In this document: positions 43,073 to 52,695 of the stretch, piece by piece
Layout: the number at the start of each line of letters is the position of its first letter
How positions within the stretch are numbered: the first letter of the stretch is position 1
DNA from: Odoribacter sp. Z80
Lineage (GTDB): Bacteria > Bacteroidota > Bacteroidia > Bacteroidales > Marinifilaceae
NCBI RefSeq assembly: GCF_009935865.1
Contig: NZ_QWEL01000002.1
Span: forward strand, 62,001 to 126,000
Reading direction: 5' to 3'
Length of the DNA: 64,000 nt
Made by a program: the position numbers and the translations under genes
The notes under the pieces: model-generated
What the model was told of the DNA's origin: nothing
Databases searched by the model: none
Seen by the model: the letters and a program-made list of their open reading frames with translations, nothing else

Positions 43073-44635
43073 TCACAAAATATAATGTTTAGACAATTCG
43101 GTAAACTCCTCCACCTGACGTTCAACCCAATCCTGCCCCAGCCCCAATTCGTCAGCTATAATTCCGGCCACTTTAGGGGCAACTTCCACAGCAACCCGGG
43201 CATCCAGAAACAACAGGCGCACCCTTCTGGCCAAAATATCTTCCAACGTCAACGCCATCTCTTCCCGGACAGCCCATACGACTTCAGCCACAGTATAATC
43301 ATACCTGGGATGCAACTTCTCCGCCATAGTCTCATCCGACGCCATCAGATTCCGGATAGCCTGCTGGTCAGATCCATAAATATACAGGTGGTCATTCAAA
43401 TCCGGATTGGTTTGATAACCATGAATTTGCAGATTTTTAGTCACACACTCTCTTTTTTCGAGAAGCCCCAGTCCGATCACCTTATCCACTGTATCTTCCG
43501 CCATCTTCCGGTAGGTGGTCCATTTCCCTCCCGTTATAGTAACCAACTTATTTTTAGAGACAAAAATTTTATGGCTTCTGGAAATTTCTTTGGTGCTTTT
43601 ACCTTCTTTTTTAGGTGCAGCCAGAGGACGCAATCCGGCAAAAACCGACAATACGTCACTGCGTTGCGGTTTACGACTCATATAACGACCGGCAGTATTC
43701 AGGATAAATTCAATCTCAGAATCCAGGGCCTGAGGCTCTAACTCGGGCTTCTCCCGGAGCGTATCGGTAGTTCCCACCACCACTTTATCATGCCAAGGCA
43801 CAGCGAACAACACCCGTCCGTCATCCGTTTTAGGAATCATAATGGCATAATCGCTTTGCAAGAATGTCTTATCCAACACGACATGCACCCCCTGGCTGGG
43901 TTGTACCATATGCTCATGGGTCGGTACATCCATTTCCATGATACCATCCACAAAAATTCCGGTAGCGTTTACAACTGCTTTGGCCCTCACTTCATATTCC
44001 CTGCCGGAAATCAAATCTTTTACTTTCACTCCCGCTACCATCCCGTTTTCCCCATGCAATACTCCTTCCACCTTCATATAATTGAGCGGACATCCTCCCC
44101 GTTCTGCACAAGTCTGCGCCAGATTCACAGCCAGCCGGGAATCATCAAACTGCCCGTCATGATAGACAACGCTCCCCTTCAAACCTTCCACCCGGACTGT
44201 CGGCAAATATTGTTCTGTCTTTTTCCGGGAAACATATTTGGAACGGCCCAAACTAAGTCCTCCGGCCAATATATCATAAACAGTAAGCCCGACCGTATAC
44301 AAAAAATTATCCCAATAGCTGTAATTCGGTATCAGAAACGATTGATTTTTTACAAGATGCGGAGCATTTTTCTTCAACAACCCTCTCTCATGAAGAGCCT
44401 CCAGAACCAGGGAGACATCTCCCTGAGCAAGATAACGAACGCCCCCATGCACCAGTTTGGTGCTCCGGCTGGAAGTCGCCTTGGCAAAATCCTCCCATTC
44501 AAATAAAGCAACGCTGAATCCCCGGGCTGCAGCATCAACAGCCACCCCCAAACCGGTAGATCCCCCGCCGACAACTACCATATCCCAAACCTTTGAAGTA
44601 TCGGATATATTTTTTATCAATTCCTCCCGTTTCAT
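43073..44635 (-). CDS. glpD: glycerol-3-phosphate dehydrogenase/oxidase (FAD)
   Basis: A 520-aa FAD enzyme that oxidises glycerol 3-phosphate to dihydroxyacetone phosphate and feeds electrons to quinone or oxygen. The N-terminal FAD motif is [21 protein letters not shown] and the substrate-binding [15 protein letters not shown] is intact; the C-terminal DAO-C helix domain is present. It is the first gene of glpD-glpK-glpF-HAD-porin. I could not find a convincing Bacteroidetes promoter in the 190 bp before it, and no glp regulator is near. Confidence 0.94.
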   Translation of the reverse strand: MKREELIKNISDTSKVWDMVVVGGGSTGLGVAVDAAARGFSVALFEWEDFAKATSSRSTKLVHGGVRYLAQGDVSLVLEALHERGLLKKNAPHLVKNQSFLIPNYSYWDNFLYTVGLTVYDILAGGLSLGRSKYVSRKKTEQYLPTVRVEGLKGSVVYHDGQFDDSRLAVNLAQTCAERGGCPLNYMKVEGVLHGENGMVAGVKVKDLISGREYEVRAKAVVNATGIFVDGIMEMDVPTHEHMVQPSQGVHVVLDKTFLQSDYAIMIPKTDDGRVLFAVPWHDKVVVGTTDTLREKPELEPQALDSEIEFILNTAGRYMSRKPQRSDVLSVFAGLRPLAAPKKEGKSTKEISRSHKIFVSKNKLVTITGGKWTTYRKMAEDTVDKVIGLGLLEKRECVTKNLQIHGYQTNPDLNDHLYIYGSDQQAIRNLMASDETMAEKLHPRYDYTVAEVVWAVREEMALTLEDILARRVRLLFLDARVAVEVAPKVAGIIADELGLGQDWVERQVEEFTELSKHYIL

Positions 44636-44824
44636 TATGCTCCTGTTTATAAATTAAATACTCTGACTTTATCCGTGTATACGTAAGAAAAAATAAAAGT
44701 CAACACTTTTTCGGAAAAAATACAAATACGAAGCAGTTTCCCCCGATGATTTCAATACAAGAGAAAACCATTTAAAAAAATATTCCCTACCTTAGTGCTG
44801 CCGAACAACAAGAATATTTAAAAC

Positions 44825-45772
44825 ATGAACATTGTATTCATCGAATCTTTAGGAGTGTGCGAAGAGGCCGTAAAAAACGGGACAGAATACCTGAAACAGC
44901 AAGGCCATCAAATCACCTGTTATCCGGACCGGACCGAAAATGAAGAAATACTAATCGAAAGGGCTAAAGAGGCAGAAATCGTGGTTGTCAGCAATATCCC
45001 GCTTCGTAAAAGATTTTTCGACTCCTGTCCCAGGCTGAAAATGCTATCAGTTGCATTCACCGGGGTGGACCACATTGACTTGGAAGAATGCCGGAAAAGG
45101 GGAATCGCGGTCTGCAATGCCGCCGGTTACTCTACCCAGGCGGTTGCAGAACTGAGCATCGGGATGATGATTGCAGTATACCGGAAAATCGTAGGAGGAG
45201 ATGCCCTCACCCGCATCTGCGAAAGCCGCCAAAACATCGTAGGATGCGAACTCTACGGGAAAACGGTGGGCATTATCGGCCTGGGAGCTATCGGGCAAAG
45301 AGTGGCACAATTGGCCCTGGCTTTCGGTTGTCAAGTCTTAGCCTATAATCGCAGCCACAAGAACATCACAGGAATCACCCAGGTAGACAAACCCACTCTT
45401 CTGAGCCGGTCAGACATCATCTCTATACACCTTCCCCTGACTACAGAAACGGCGGATTTTATCACTGCCTCCGACTTTGCCCGGATGCAGCCTCACTGCA
45501 TATTGATCAATACGGCCCGTGGACCGGTTGTCAACAAAGATGCCCTGTATAATGCTTTGAAAAAAGGCCGGATTGCAGGAGCGGCAGTAGACGTCTATGA
45601 CCGGGAACCGCCATTACCGGCCAATGACGAACTATTCAACGCCCCCAACCTGTTAATGTTGCCCCACATGGGATTCGCCACAAAAGAAGCTTTTAAAAAC
45701 CGGCTGGAAATCGTGGTGAAAAATATTGAAATGTGGTTAGCCAATACCCCTCAAAACTTAGTATTCGTCTAA
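44825..45772 (+). CDS. D-isomer-specific 2-hydroxyacid dehydrogenase
   Basis: A 315-aa NAD-dependent dehydrogenase. NAD-binding motif VGIIGLGAIGQRVAQLALAFG, catalytic Arg in NTARGPVV, Glu in VYDREPPLP and His in MLPHMGFAT are all present, as in glycerate/phosphoglycerate/lactate dehydrogenases. The substrate is not clear: it lacks the C-terminal ACT domain of SerA. It is followed 25 nt later by a thioredoxin-like gene, probably in one transcript, though the link between them is unknown. Confidence 0.9.
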   Translation: MNIVFIESLGVCEEAVKNGTEYLKQQGHQITCYPDRTENEEILIERAKEAEIVVVSNIPLRKRFFDSCPRLKMLSVAFTGVDHIDLEECRKRGIAVCNAAGYSTQAVAELSIGMMIAVYRKIVGGDALTRICESRQNIVGCELYGKTVGIIGLGAIGQRVAQLALAFGCQVLAYNRSHKNITGITQVDKPTLLSRSDIISIHLPLTTETADFITASDFARMQPHCILINTARGPVVNKDALYNALKKGRIAGAAVDVYDREPPLPANDELFNAPNLLMLPHMGFATKEAFKNRLEIVVKNIEMWLANTPQNLVFV

Positions 45773-45797
45773 TTCAACACTCTAAAACAAAAATTCT

Positions 45798-47186
45798 ATG
45801 CTGAAATATCTGTTTATTGTTCTTCTCTTTCCCCTCTGCTCCTATGCAGGAGACTACCAGTTAAAACTGCACATCACCCATCTGCCGGAAGATGCAACCC
45901 CCATGCTGTTACGGGTATACAATGGCAATACTTTTATTGTCGACAGCATCGCCGTCCGGGATTCCTCTACCTTGACTTTCCGTATTCCCTCCCATACTCC
46001 GCACGGCCTATTCCGGACCATCCTGGGCATACCTCCCTATGCTCAATTTACGAACAGCCAACCCGTATCATTAGATGTCCTGTTCACCGGAGAAAATATA
46101 GAAATCTCCGCCGACTACCAGAATCCCGCAGGCACAGCTAAAGTTCTTGAATCAGAAGAGAACCGGATTTATTACGATTTTATCCAAAAGGATCTTCTGT
46201 TTTTTAAAAAACTGGGACTTTTGGAACAGACCGTCATGAACTATCCGGAACATGACGGATTCTACTTAAAATCATTGGAATTTTACCGGAAATTCCAGCA
46301 AGAACGGAGCAAACTCATCGACAAAACCTATGCTTCCCACCGGAATACCTTAGCAGGCCGCATCATCAAAAACCAGAAACTTCCCTTCACGGCCGACCAG
46401 ATGACCAACGCCGAAAGGGATTCTATTTTCCGCACCCGGTTCTTAGACCAAATCGATTTCAACGATACGACCTTACTCTATACCAACGTCTACACAGACA
46501 AAGTCTTCCAGTACATTCAAATGCACATGAAAAGAGAGGCGGGACTCCGGGAAAATGAAGCCAATTGCATCCGCGCCCTGGACCGGCTTATCCCCCGTCT
46601 GGAAATCAACCCTGCCATCCAGCAACACTTGCTGCAATTTTTAATCAACGGCTTTGAAAGCATGCAAATGGAAGAAGTACTGGCCCACATTTCCGCCAAT
46701 TACATCCAACAATGCGGCAGCTCCCGCGAATTGATTCAACGCCGGCTGGAAGGCTACCGGAAAATGGCCGTCGGACAAAAAGTACCGGATTTTACCATCT
46801 TGGATATCAACAACAACCCGGTCAATCTATACAGCCGCATGGAGCCCTACCAGCTCATTCTCTTTTGGCATACGGGTTGTGGCCACTGTCAGGCTCTGTT
46901 GGAAAAATTACCAGAACTGATTCAAAAAGGGTTATTCCAAAAACATCAGGTCAAAATCATCGGAATATCCATTGACGAAAACAAGGAAGAATGGTTGAAA
47001 TATTCAGCCACCCACCCCTTAGACTGGGTCAACACTCACATTGAAGGTAGTTTCGAAAATCCCCTGGCAGAAGAATATAACCTGTTTGCCACACCGACCA
47101 TGTTCCTGATTGACGAAAACGATCACATCATCGCAAAACCGACCACAATAACAGAACTGGAAAACGACTTATCCTCATTGGATTGA
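45798..47186 (+). CDS. exported TlpA/thioredoxin-like protein
   Basis: A 462-aa periplasmic protein. Signal peptide ends near SYAG. N-terminal beta domain of the DUF4369/DUF5106 kind (about 20-110), a helical middle, and a C-terminal thioredoxin domain (about 325-462) with the CxxC active site WHTGCGHC and the cis-Pro loop ATPTMFLID. Such proteins reduce or resolve disulfides in Bacteroidetes envelopes. It lies in an operon with the 2-hydroxyacid dehydrogenase and is followed by a strong hairpin. Confidence 0.9.
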   Translation: MLKYLFIVLLFPLCSYAGDYQLKLHITHLPEDATPMLLRVYNGNTFIVDSIAVRDSSTLTFRIPSHTPHGLFRTILGIPPYAQFTNSQPVSLDVLFTGENIEISADYQNPAGTAKVLESEENRIYYDFIQKDLLFFKKLGLLEQTVMNYPEHDGFYLKSLEFYRKFQQERSKLIDKTYASHRNTLAGRIIKNQKLPFTADQMTNAERDSIFRTRFLDQIDFNDTTLLYTNVYTDKVFQYIQMHMKREAGLRENEANCIRALDRLIPRLEINPAIQQHLLQFLINGFESMQMEEVLAHISANYIQQCGSSRELIQRRLEGYRKMAVGQKVPDFTILDINNNPVNLYSRMEPYQLILFWHTGCGHCQALLEKLPELIQKGLFQKHQVKIIGISIDENKEEWLKYSATHPLDWVNTHIEGSFENPLAEEYNLFATPTMFLIDENDHIIAKPTTITELENDLSSLD

Positions 47187-47192
47187 AAACAG

Positions 47193-47232
47193 GAGAGGCA
47201 ACTATCTTCCTGATAAGAAATAGTTGCCTCTC
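47193..47232. terminator. terminator between the thioredoxin-like gene and murF-alr
   Basis: Perfect 13-bp arms (47193-47205 and 47220-47232) around a 14-nt loop between convergent genes; short T-rich tails on both sides. Confidence 0.8.
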
Positions 47233-47240
47233 TTCCGGCT

Positions 47241-49694
47241 TTATTCTTTAAAATAAATTCGTTTCACCCGTTGGGAAACACTGGTCAGCACTTCATAAGG
47301 AATAGTTCCCAACTTATCCGAGAGTTCTGTCACCGGTATGTGCTTGCCAAAAATCTCCACTTCATCCCCCACCTGCGCATCCGTATCCGTAATATCTATC
47401 ATACAGGCATCCATGCAGATATTTCCTACAATAGGAGCCCGCTTTCCCCTGACCATCACTTCCCCGACACCCCGGCTCAAATGGCGGTCCAATCCGTCCG
47501 CATACCCTACCGGAATAACTGCAATACGGGAGTCCCGCAACAGAACACCTTTCCTCCCGTACCCGACTGTCTGTTCCGCCTTCACCTGACGGATGACAGC
47601 AATATAAGTCTTAAAAGAGCTTACCGGTTTCAGCGGAGCCCCGACAGCACTGATTCCGTGCAGTCCGATTCCGAGACGCACCATGTCGAAAGTATACTGT
47701 CCGAAACGTTCTATCCCCGCAGAATTCAAAATATGACGGATAATCGGATATTCGAAATGTTTCTGTATCTCTTCCGTCATCTCCCTGAACCGATTGATTT
47801 GCAATAAAGTATAATCATCATGTACCGCCTCATCGCTTCCTGCCAGGTGAGAAAATACGGAACGAAGCATCACCCTGCGTTTCACACCAAAGAATTTCAG
47901 CAGTGCCGGCAATTCCTCAGGATCGAGCCCGGACCGGTTCATCCCTGTATTCAGTTTCAAATGGACGGGATATTGTTCTATCCCGTGTTTCACCAAAGCC
48001 CGGTCAAAGCCTTCCAGCAATTCCAGGGAATAGATTTCCGGCTCCAGATTAAATTCAATCATATTATCGAAAGCCTCCGGCTCGGGATTCATCACTCCTA
48101 TCGGAATATGAATACCGGCAGCCCGAAGCACTACCCCTTCATCAGCAAAAGCCACCATCAGATAATTCACCCCTTGATATTGCAACAAACTTGCTATTTC
48201 CCCGGCTCCACTGCCATAAGCAAAAGCTTTCACCATCACTGCCATCTTGGTCCGTTCCGGAAGAAGTGAACGGAAATAATTCAAATTATGCACCATCGCA
48301 TCCAAATCCACTTCCAACACCGTAGAATGAGATTGCTTTTGCAGAAAACCGGCAATGTACTCAAACCTGAATTTCCGGGCTCCCTTAATCAGAATAACCT
48401 GTTCTTTAAAATCATCCCGGTTTTCCTGACGCAGGAATTGTCCGGTGTCCTTATAAAAACGGCAATGAGGTACTAAAAAATAAGCTTTATACCGGAGAAT
48501 TGCCTCACCGATGCCGATAAATACCGATACTCCGGCCTTCCGCAAAAGAGAAGCCACCTCCCGGTACAATTGTTTTTCATCCGTCCCGGTATCTATAAAA
48601 TCAGACAAAACCACCACTTTTTCCCGGCCGGCATCCTGCATAGACAGGGTGTTCAGGGCCAATTGAAAAGAAGCGGCATCCGAATTATAATAGTCGTTAA
48701 TCAAAACACAATGGTTGATGCCTTCCTTGATTTCCATCCGCATGGCAATAGGTTGCAACTGCTTCACCCGTTCTGCAATGTATTCAGCCGTTTTCCCCTT
48801 TAACAATAGAACACAGACAGCATTCATACAATTTTCAAACGAAGCCTCGTCAGCAAAAGGAAGCTGTAACACAATTCTTTGCTGCCGGTAGTCAAGGGTA
48901 ACCTCCCGGAAATTACCGGCAACCTGCTGGTTCACTACCCTCACCGAAGCCCCCTCACTCTCTCCCCAGGTCATTCTCCGGACCTGCGGTTTCGCAACTG
49001 AAAAGACATAATCCAACACTTCCCCTTCACGGCCGATAATCACCTCACAATCACGAAACAACAAAGCTTTCTCTTCCAGTTTTTGCTGAGAGGAAATAAA
49101 ATTTTCCCCGTGAGCATCACCTAAATGGGTAAATATACCGATTTGAGGGCAAATCATCTGCTGCAATTTTATCATTTCCCCGGGCAAAGAGATGCCCGCC
49201 TCAATCACTGCCAACCTTGTGCCGGACTCTATACCCAGCAGGGACAAAGGAACTCCAACCTGAGAATTGTAACTGCGGGGACTGCGATAAATGCCCGGCT
49301 CGTTCGACAACAGCTGATACAACCATTCCTTCACAATCGTCTTGCCATTACTGCCGGTAATGGCCACCACTTCTGCCGCAGCATGTTTCCTGTGCCAGGC
49401 CGCCAATCTTTGTAAAGCCGCCAAGACGTCGGGAACAGCATAAAAGCAGGCTCCTTCAAGATATACGTCTGCCTCCCGTTTCTCATCCACCACAAAATGC
49501 CGGACTCCCCGGCCGTACAACTCTTTCACATAATCATGACCATCGTGATTCACTCCTTTCAAAGCAAAAAACAAGGTGGATCCGGGCTTATTCACCGAAC
49601 GGCTATCCACACTCACTTCTACTATTTTGGAGTCTCCCGCCTGACAGTCCCTGCCATTCAAGATTTCTGCAATTTCCTTACTGCAATACATCAT
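47241..49694 (-). CDS. fused UDP-MurNAc-tripeptide:D-Ala-D-Ala ligase / alanine racemase
   Basis: An 817-aa fusion known from Bacteroidetes. Residues about 1-440 are MurF (ATP loop VVAITGSNGKTIVKEW, UDP-binding RSPRSYNSQVGVPLSLLG), which adds D-Ala-D-Ala to the peptidoglycan precursor. Residues about 450-817 are alanine racemase: PLP Lys in AVMVKAFAYGSG and the second catalytic Tyr in VGYADGLDRHLSRG, with the C-terminal barrel. Making D-alanine and ligating it in one chain is thought to couple the two steps. It lies 24 nt after the cardiolipin synthase gene. Confidence 0.96.
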   Translation of the reverse strand: MMYCSKEIAEILNGRDCQAGDSKIVEVSVDSRSVNKPGSTLFFALKGVNHDGHDYVKELYGRGVRHFVVDEKREADVYLEGACFYAVPDVLAALQRLAAWHRKHAAAEVVAITGSNGKTIVKEWLYQLLSNEPGIYRSPRSYNSQVGVPLSLLGIESGTRLAVIEAGISLPGEMIKLQQMICPQIGIFTHLGDAHGENFISSQQKLEEKALLFRDCEVIIGREGEVLDYVFSVAKPQVRRMTWGESEGASVRVVNQQVAGNFREVTLDYRQQRIVLQLPFADEASFENCMNAVCVLLLKGKTAEYIAERVKQLQPIAMRMEIKEGINHCVLINDYYNSDAASFQLALNTLSMQDAGREKVVVLSDFIDTGTDEKQLYREVASLLRKAGVSVFIGIGEAILRYKAYFLVPHCRFYKDTGQFLRQENRDDFKEQVILIKGARKFRFEYIAGFLQKQSHSTVLEVDLDAMVHNLNYFRSLLPERTKMAVMVKAFAYGSGAGEIASLLQYQGVNYLMVAFADEGVVLRAAGIHIPIGVMNPEPEAFDNMIEFNLEPEIYSLELLEGFDRALVKHGIEQYPVHLKLNTGMNRSGLDPEELPALLKFFGVKRRVMLRSVFSHLAGSDEAVHDDYTLLQINRFREMTEEIQKHFEYPIIRHILNSAGIERFGQYTFDMVRLGIGLHGISAVGAPLKPVSSFKTYIAVIRQVKAEQTVGYGRKGVLLRDSRIAVIPVGYADGLDRHLSRGVGEVMVRGKRAPIVGNICMDACMIDITDTDAQVGDEVEIFGKHIPVTELSDKLGTIPYEVLTSVSQRVKRIYFKE

Positions 49695-49718
49695 TTTATA
49701 ACTACTGTTTTTACCTGT

Positions 49719-51173
49719 TTATAAAACCGGAGCAAATAAACGGGCAATGGATTCACGCACTTTATTTCTTTTCGGCCGGAATTTCCACCGTTGTATGGTT
49801 CCTTCCGAACTCACTTTTAAATCTTCTATAAAATCGGCAGCCAAACGTTTCACCACTTCCCGGTCATAGATAATCAGGCTCACCTCAAAATTCTGTTCAA
49901 AACTCCTGAGGTCCATGTTAGCGGTCCCCACACTCGCCACAATACCATCCACTACAATAACCTTGCTGTGGTTTATCCCTTTCTGATACCAATAAATCCG
50001 CACTCCCGCTTCCAGCAGTTCCTCCGCAAAAGAACGGGTACACCAATGCGTCAGCCAGGAATCCGACTTATGCGGCAATAAAATACGGACATCCACTCCA
50101 CTCATAGCAGCCGTTTTCAAACAATTCAAAGTCGTCTCGCCCGGCATAAAATAAGGCGTAGAAATAAAAACGTATTTCTTTGCCATATTAATCAATGTGA
50201 AATAAGCTTGTTGTATCGAAGCCCAGTCACTATCCGGCCCGGAAGTCACTGCCTGTACAACTACATTCCCCTCAGTCCGGACATAAGGCAAATATTCGTC
50301 CTTATCCAGCAACAACTCCCGACGAACGAAATACCAGTCAATCAAAAAAATCACCTGCAAGGAAGTCACCACCTCACCAACCACCCGCAAATGAGTATCC
50401 CTCCATACTCCGATCTCCGCCACTCCATCCATATACCGGTCGGCAATATTCAACCCTCCGACAAACCCCACCTCTCCGTCTATCACAGCAATCTTCCTAT
50501 GATTCCGGTAATTCGCCTTATTGGCGAAATGATGGAAACGCACCGGTAAAAAAGGAAAGATCTGGATTCCAGCCTCCCGCAGCTCCCTCAGATAAGATTT
50601 AGATAAACTCCACGAACCGACATCGTCATAAATCACCCGCACCTCCACTCCTTCTGCAGCCTTCTGCAGCAATATTTCTTTCAGACGGGTAGCCAAACTT
50701 CCTTCCGCGATAATATAATACTCCAGATGAATAAACTTCCGGGCCTGCAACAAAGCTTTAAACAAGGCCGGAAAAGTCTCCTCACCATTATTCAGGATTT
50801 CCACCTGATTGTAACGGGTAAGCAAAGCCTTGCTGTTATTGAGCAGCAAAGTCATCAACTTCTTCACTTCCACAGATTCCCGCCTTTTTAAAAATTCCGA
50901 TTTCTGGAGCAGTTGTTTCTGGTCCTCACTCATATACTGCAGCCATTTCATATCTCCCAGCCCCTTCATCGAAAACATCTTATTCTTCCGGTAGTTTACC
51001 CCAAAATACAAATAAAACACAAAGCCGATTAAAGGGATGGTCACCAAAACGATAATCCACGCCAAAGTACGCACAGGATTACGGTTCTCCAAAATAACAT
51101 TGAATACAACACTCGCTACAGTCAGAAAATATAAAGCAACGAAAACAGATATGGTTATTTTCAGCCAGGGCAT
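49719..51173 (-). CDS. cls: cardiolipin synthase
   Basis: A 484-aa membrane enzyme that joins two phosphatidylglycerols into cardiolipin. Two N-terminal helices (about residues 5-25 and 35-57) and two phospholipase D motifs: NHRKIAVIDG with GGLNIADRY, and NHSKVIVVDG with GTANMDLRS. Both HxKx4D sites are intact and the length is typical of ClsA/Cls. It is followed by murF-alr in one transcript. It diverges from prmC with a 60-bp gap. Confidence 0.95.
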   Translation of the reverse strand: MPWLKITISVFVALYFLTVASVVFNVILENRNPVRTLAWIIVLVTIPLIGFVFYLYFGVNYRKNKMFSMKGLGDMKWLQYMSEDQKQLLQKSEFLKRRESVEVKKLMTLLLNNSKALLTRYNQVEILNNGEETFPALFKALLQARKFIHLEYYIIAEGSLATRLKEILLQKAAEGVEVRVIYDDVGSWSLSKSYLRELREAGIQIFPFLPVRFHHFANKANYRNHRKIAVIDGEVGFVGGLNIADRYMDGVAEIGVWRDTHLRVVGEVVTSLQVIFLIDWYFVRRELLLDKDEYLPYVRTEGNVVVQAVTSGPDSDWASIQQAYFTLINMAKKYVFISTPYFMPGETTLNCLKTAAMSGVDVRILLPHKSDSWLTHWCTRSFAEELLEAGVRIYWYQKGINHSKVIVVDGIVASVGTANMDLRSFEQNFEVSLIIYDREVVKRLAADFIEDLKVSSEGTIQRWKFRPKRNKVRESIARLFAPVL

Positions 51174-51221
51174 ATTTCAATTTTATCCTGCTCTTTCGAT
51201 TCAGTGTCTTCCAATAAATTT

Positions 51222-51229
51222 TACCTTTG
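51222..51229 (+). promoter_or_regulatory. -7 box of prmC-recX
   Basis: TACCTTTG exact match ending 4 nt before the ATG at 51234. It lies inside the longer open frame that starts at 51204 and so argues against that start. Confidence 0.55.
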
Positions 51230-51233
51230 TATT

Positions 51234-52091
51234 ATGAATCATACAATTCGTCAATTATCACAATACGCTTTACAAGAACTAAAAGATTCATATTCCGAAT
51301 ATGAAATCCAATGGCTCTGTAAAATTATCTATATGGATGTTTTACAGTTTACAAATATAGATATCCATCTGAGAAAAAACGAAATTTTAAAGGAAAGCTT
51401 TATAAATAAATTTTACGAAATTATCGGTTTATTAAAATCCGGCCAACCGTTGCAATACATCCTGGGCACCACCATATTTGCCGGACAAACCTTTAAAGTG
51501 AATTCCTCCACCTTAATTCCCCGGCCCGAAACCGAAGAATTGGTCTACTGGGTAAACGAATCTCTCACAGCAGGGAAAAAACTGCTGGATATAGGCACAG
51601 GTAGCGGCTGCATAGCCATCACCCTGGCCCGGCTCTGCCCTGCTGCCGAAGTCACAGCCATAGATGTAATGTCCGGAGCTCTGGAAACAGCCGGCATAAA
51701 TGCCGGCTTACAAGGAGTTAAAACCCGGTTTCTCCAAAGGGACATCCTGCACTACGAACTTTACTCTTGGGACATCTACGATTGCATCGTGAGCAATCCT
51801 CCCTACGTCCGGGAATGTGAAAAAGCGGATATGGCCAGCCGGGTAGTGGACTACGAACCTTCCGCAGCCCTGTTTGTTCCGGACCGGGACCCCTTGCTCT
51901 TTTACCGTAAAATAGCAGAATTCGGAAACAAATATTTAAAAAAATCCGGAGAATTATTTTTTGAAATCAACGAAGCTTTCGGGCAGGAAACCGTAGAGTT
52001 GTTAAAACATTATGACTACCGGAACATCGAACTCCGGAAAGACCTCTACGGCAAAGACAGAATGCTCAGAGCACAGAAAAACGACCTCTAA
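51234..52091 (+). CDS. prmC: peptide chain release factor N(5)-glutamine methyltransferase
   Basis: A 285-aa SAM-dependent enzyme methylating the GGQ Gln of release factors. N-terminal helical bundle (about 1-80), then the methyltransferase domain with PRPETEELV, SAM motif LLDIGTGSGCIAITLA and the catalytic NPPY in IVSNPPYVRE. ATG 51234 is preferred to the upstream ATG at 51204 because the promoter box lies between them and family N-termini start here. If the TACCTTTG box is real, the mRNA is nearly leaderless. recX follows 2 nt later. Confidence 0.95.
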   Translation: MNHTIRQLSQYALQELKDSYSEYEIQWLCKIIYMDVLQFTNIDIHLRKNEILKESFINKFYEIIGLLKSGQPLQYILGTTIFAGQTFKVNSSTLIPRPETEELVYWVNESLTAGKKLLDIGTGSGCIAITLARLCPAAEVTAIDVMSGALETAGINAGLQGVKTRFLQRDILHYELYSWDIYDCIVSNPPYVRECEKADMASRVVDYEPSAALFVPDRDPLLFYRKIAEFGNKYLKKSGELFFEINEAFGQETVELLKHYDYRNIELRKDLYGKDRMLRAQKNDL

Positions 52092-52093
52092 CC

Positions 52094-52579
52094 ATGAAAC
52101 AGATACACCCGGAAAAAGCCCTGAATCTGGCAGCAAGCCTGTGCAGCAAAAAAGAATATTGCAGCAAGGCCATCCGTGAGAAACTCCAGAATTGGGAACT
52201 TCCGGAAAAAGACATTTCGCAAATCATGGATTTTCTCATCCGGCATCAATTTATTGACGATCGTCGTTATGCCAGAATCTATGCGGAAGATAAGTTTCGC
52301 TTTAATCACTGGGGAAAACAAAAAATAACCCGGATGCTCCGGCAAAAAGGCATCCCGGGAGAAATCATTACCGAAGCACTTTCCGGAATAGCCCCTGCCG
52401 CTTATGCCGAAAATTGCCTGGAAATCCTGCGGCAAAAACTCAGGACACTGCCTCCGGAAGAACCTTATAAAACAAAAGGAAAGCTGATGCGTTTCGCTTT
52501 AGGCAAAGGATTTGATTACGACACAGTCATTCATTGCATCAACCGGCTCAACCCGGCTTTTCCTTCAGATGACGAATAA
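52094..52579 (+). CDS. recX: regulatory protein RecX
   Basis: A 161-aa RecX, an all-helical modulator of RecA filaments. The three repeated three-helix units are visible; the hallmark stretch is FIDDRRYARIYAEDKFRFNHWGKQKI (about residues 53-78), and the last repeat is KLMRFALGKGFDYDTVIHCI. recA is not adjacent, as often in Bacteroidetes. It starts 2 nt after prmC, so translation is coupled. Confidence 0.93.
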   Translation: MKQIHPEKALNLAASLCSKKEYCSKAIREKLQNWELPEKDISQIMDFLIRHQFIDDRRYARIYAEDKFRFNHWGKQKITRMLRQKGIPGEIITEALSGIAPAAYAENCLEILRQKLRTLPPEEPYKTKGKLMRFALGKGFDYDTVIHCINRLNPAFPSDDE

Positions 52580-52670
52580 AAGACGGATATACGGTAAGTA
52601 ACCTTCACCTGCAACTGAAATTTCGCACTGACAAGCCAGCCAAAAATTAGTTTCTGTTTCGTATTTTTTA

Positions 52671-52678
52671 TAGTTTTG
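52671..52678 (+). promoter_or_regulatory. -7 box of the GT-DUF4922-SpoIID-AmpG operon
   Basis: TAGTTTTG exact match, 17 nt before the start codon; a TTAG lies at the right distance (20 nt) for the -33 element. It separates this operon from prmC-recX. Confidence 0.65.
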
Positions 52679-52695
52679 GACTAAAATTAGTAAAC

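Noticed and set aside
44660-44720. TTGACT, 16 nt, TATACA on the minus strand before glpD looks like an E. coli sigma-70 promoter
   Set aside because: Bacteroidetes do not use that promoter type, and AT-rich spacers give such matches by chance; no TAnnTTTG box was found there.
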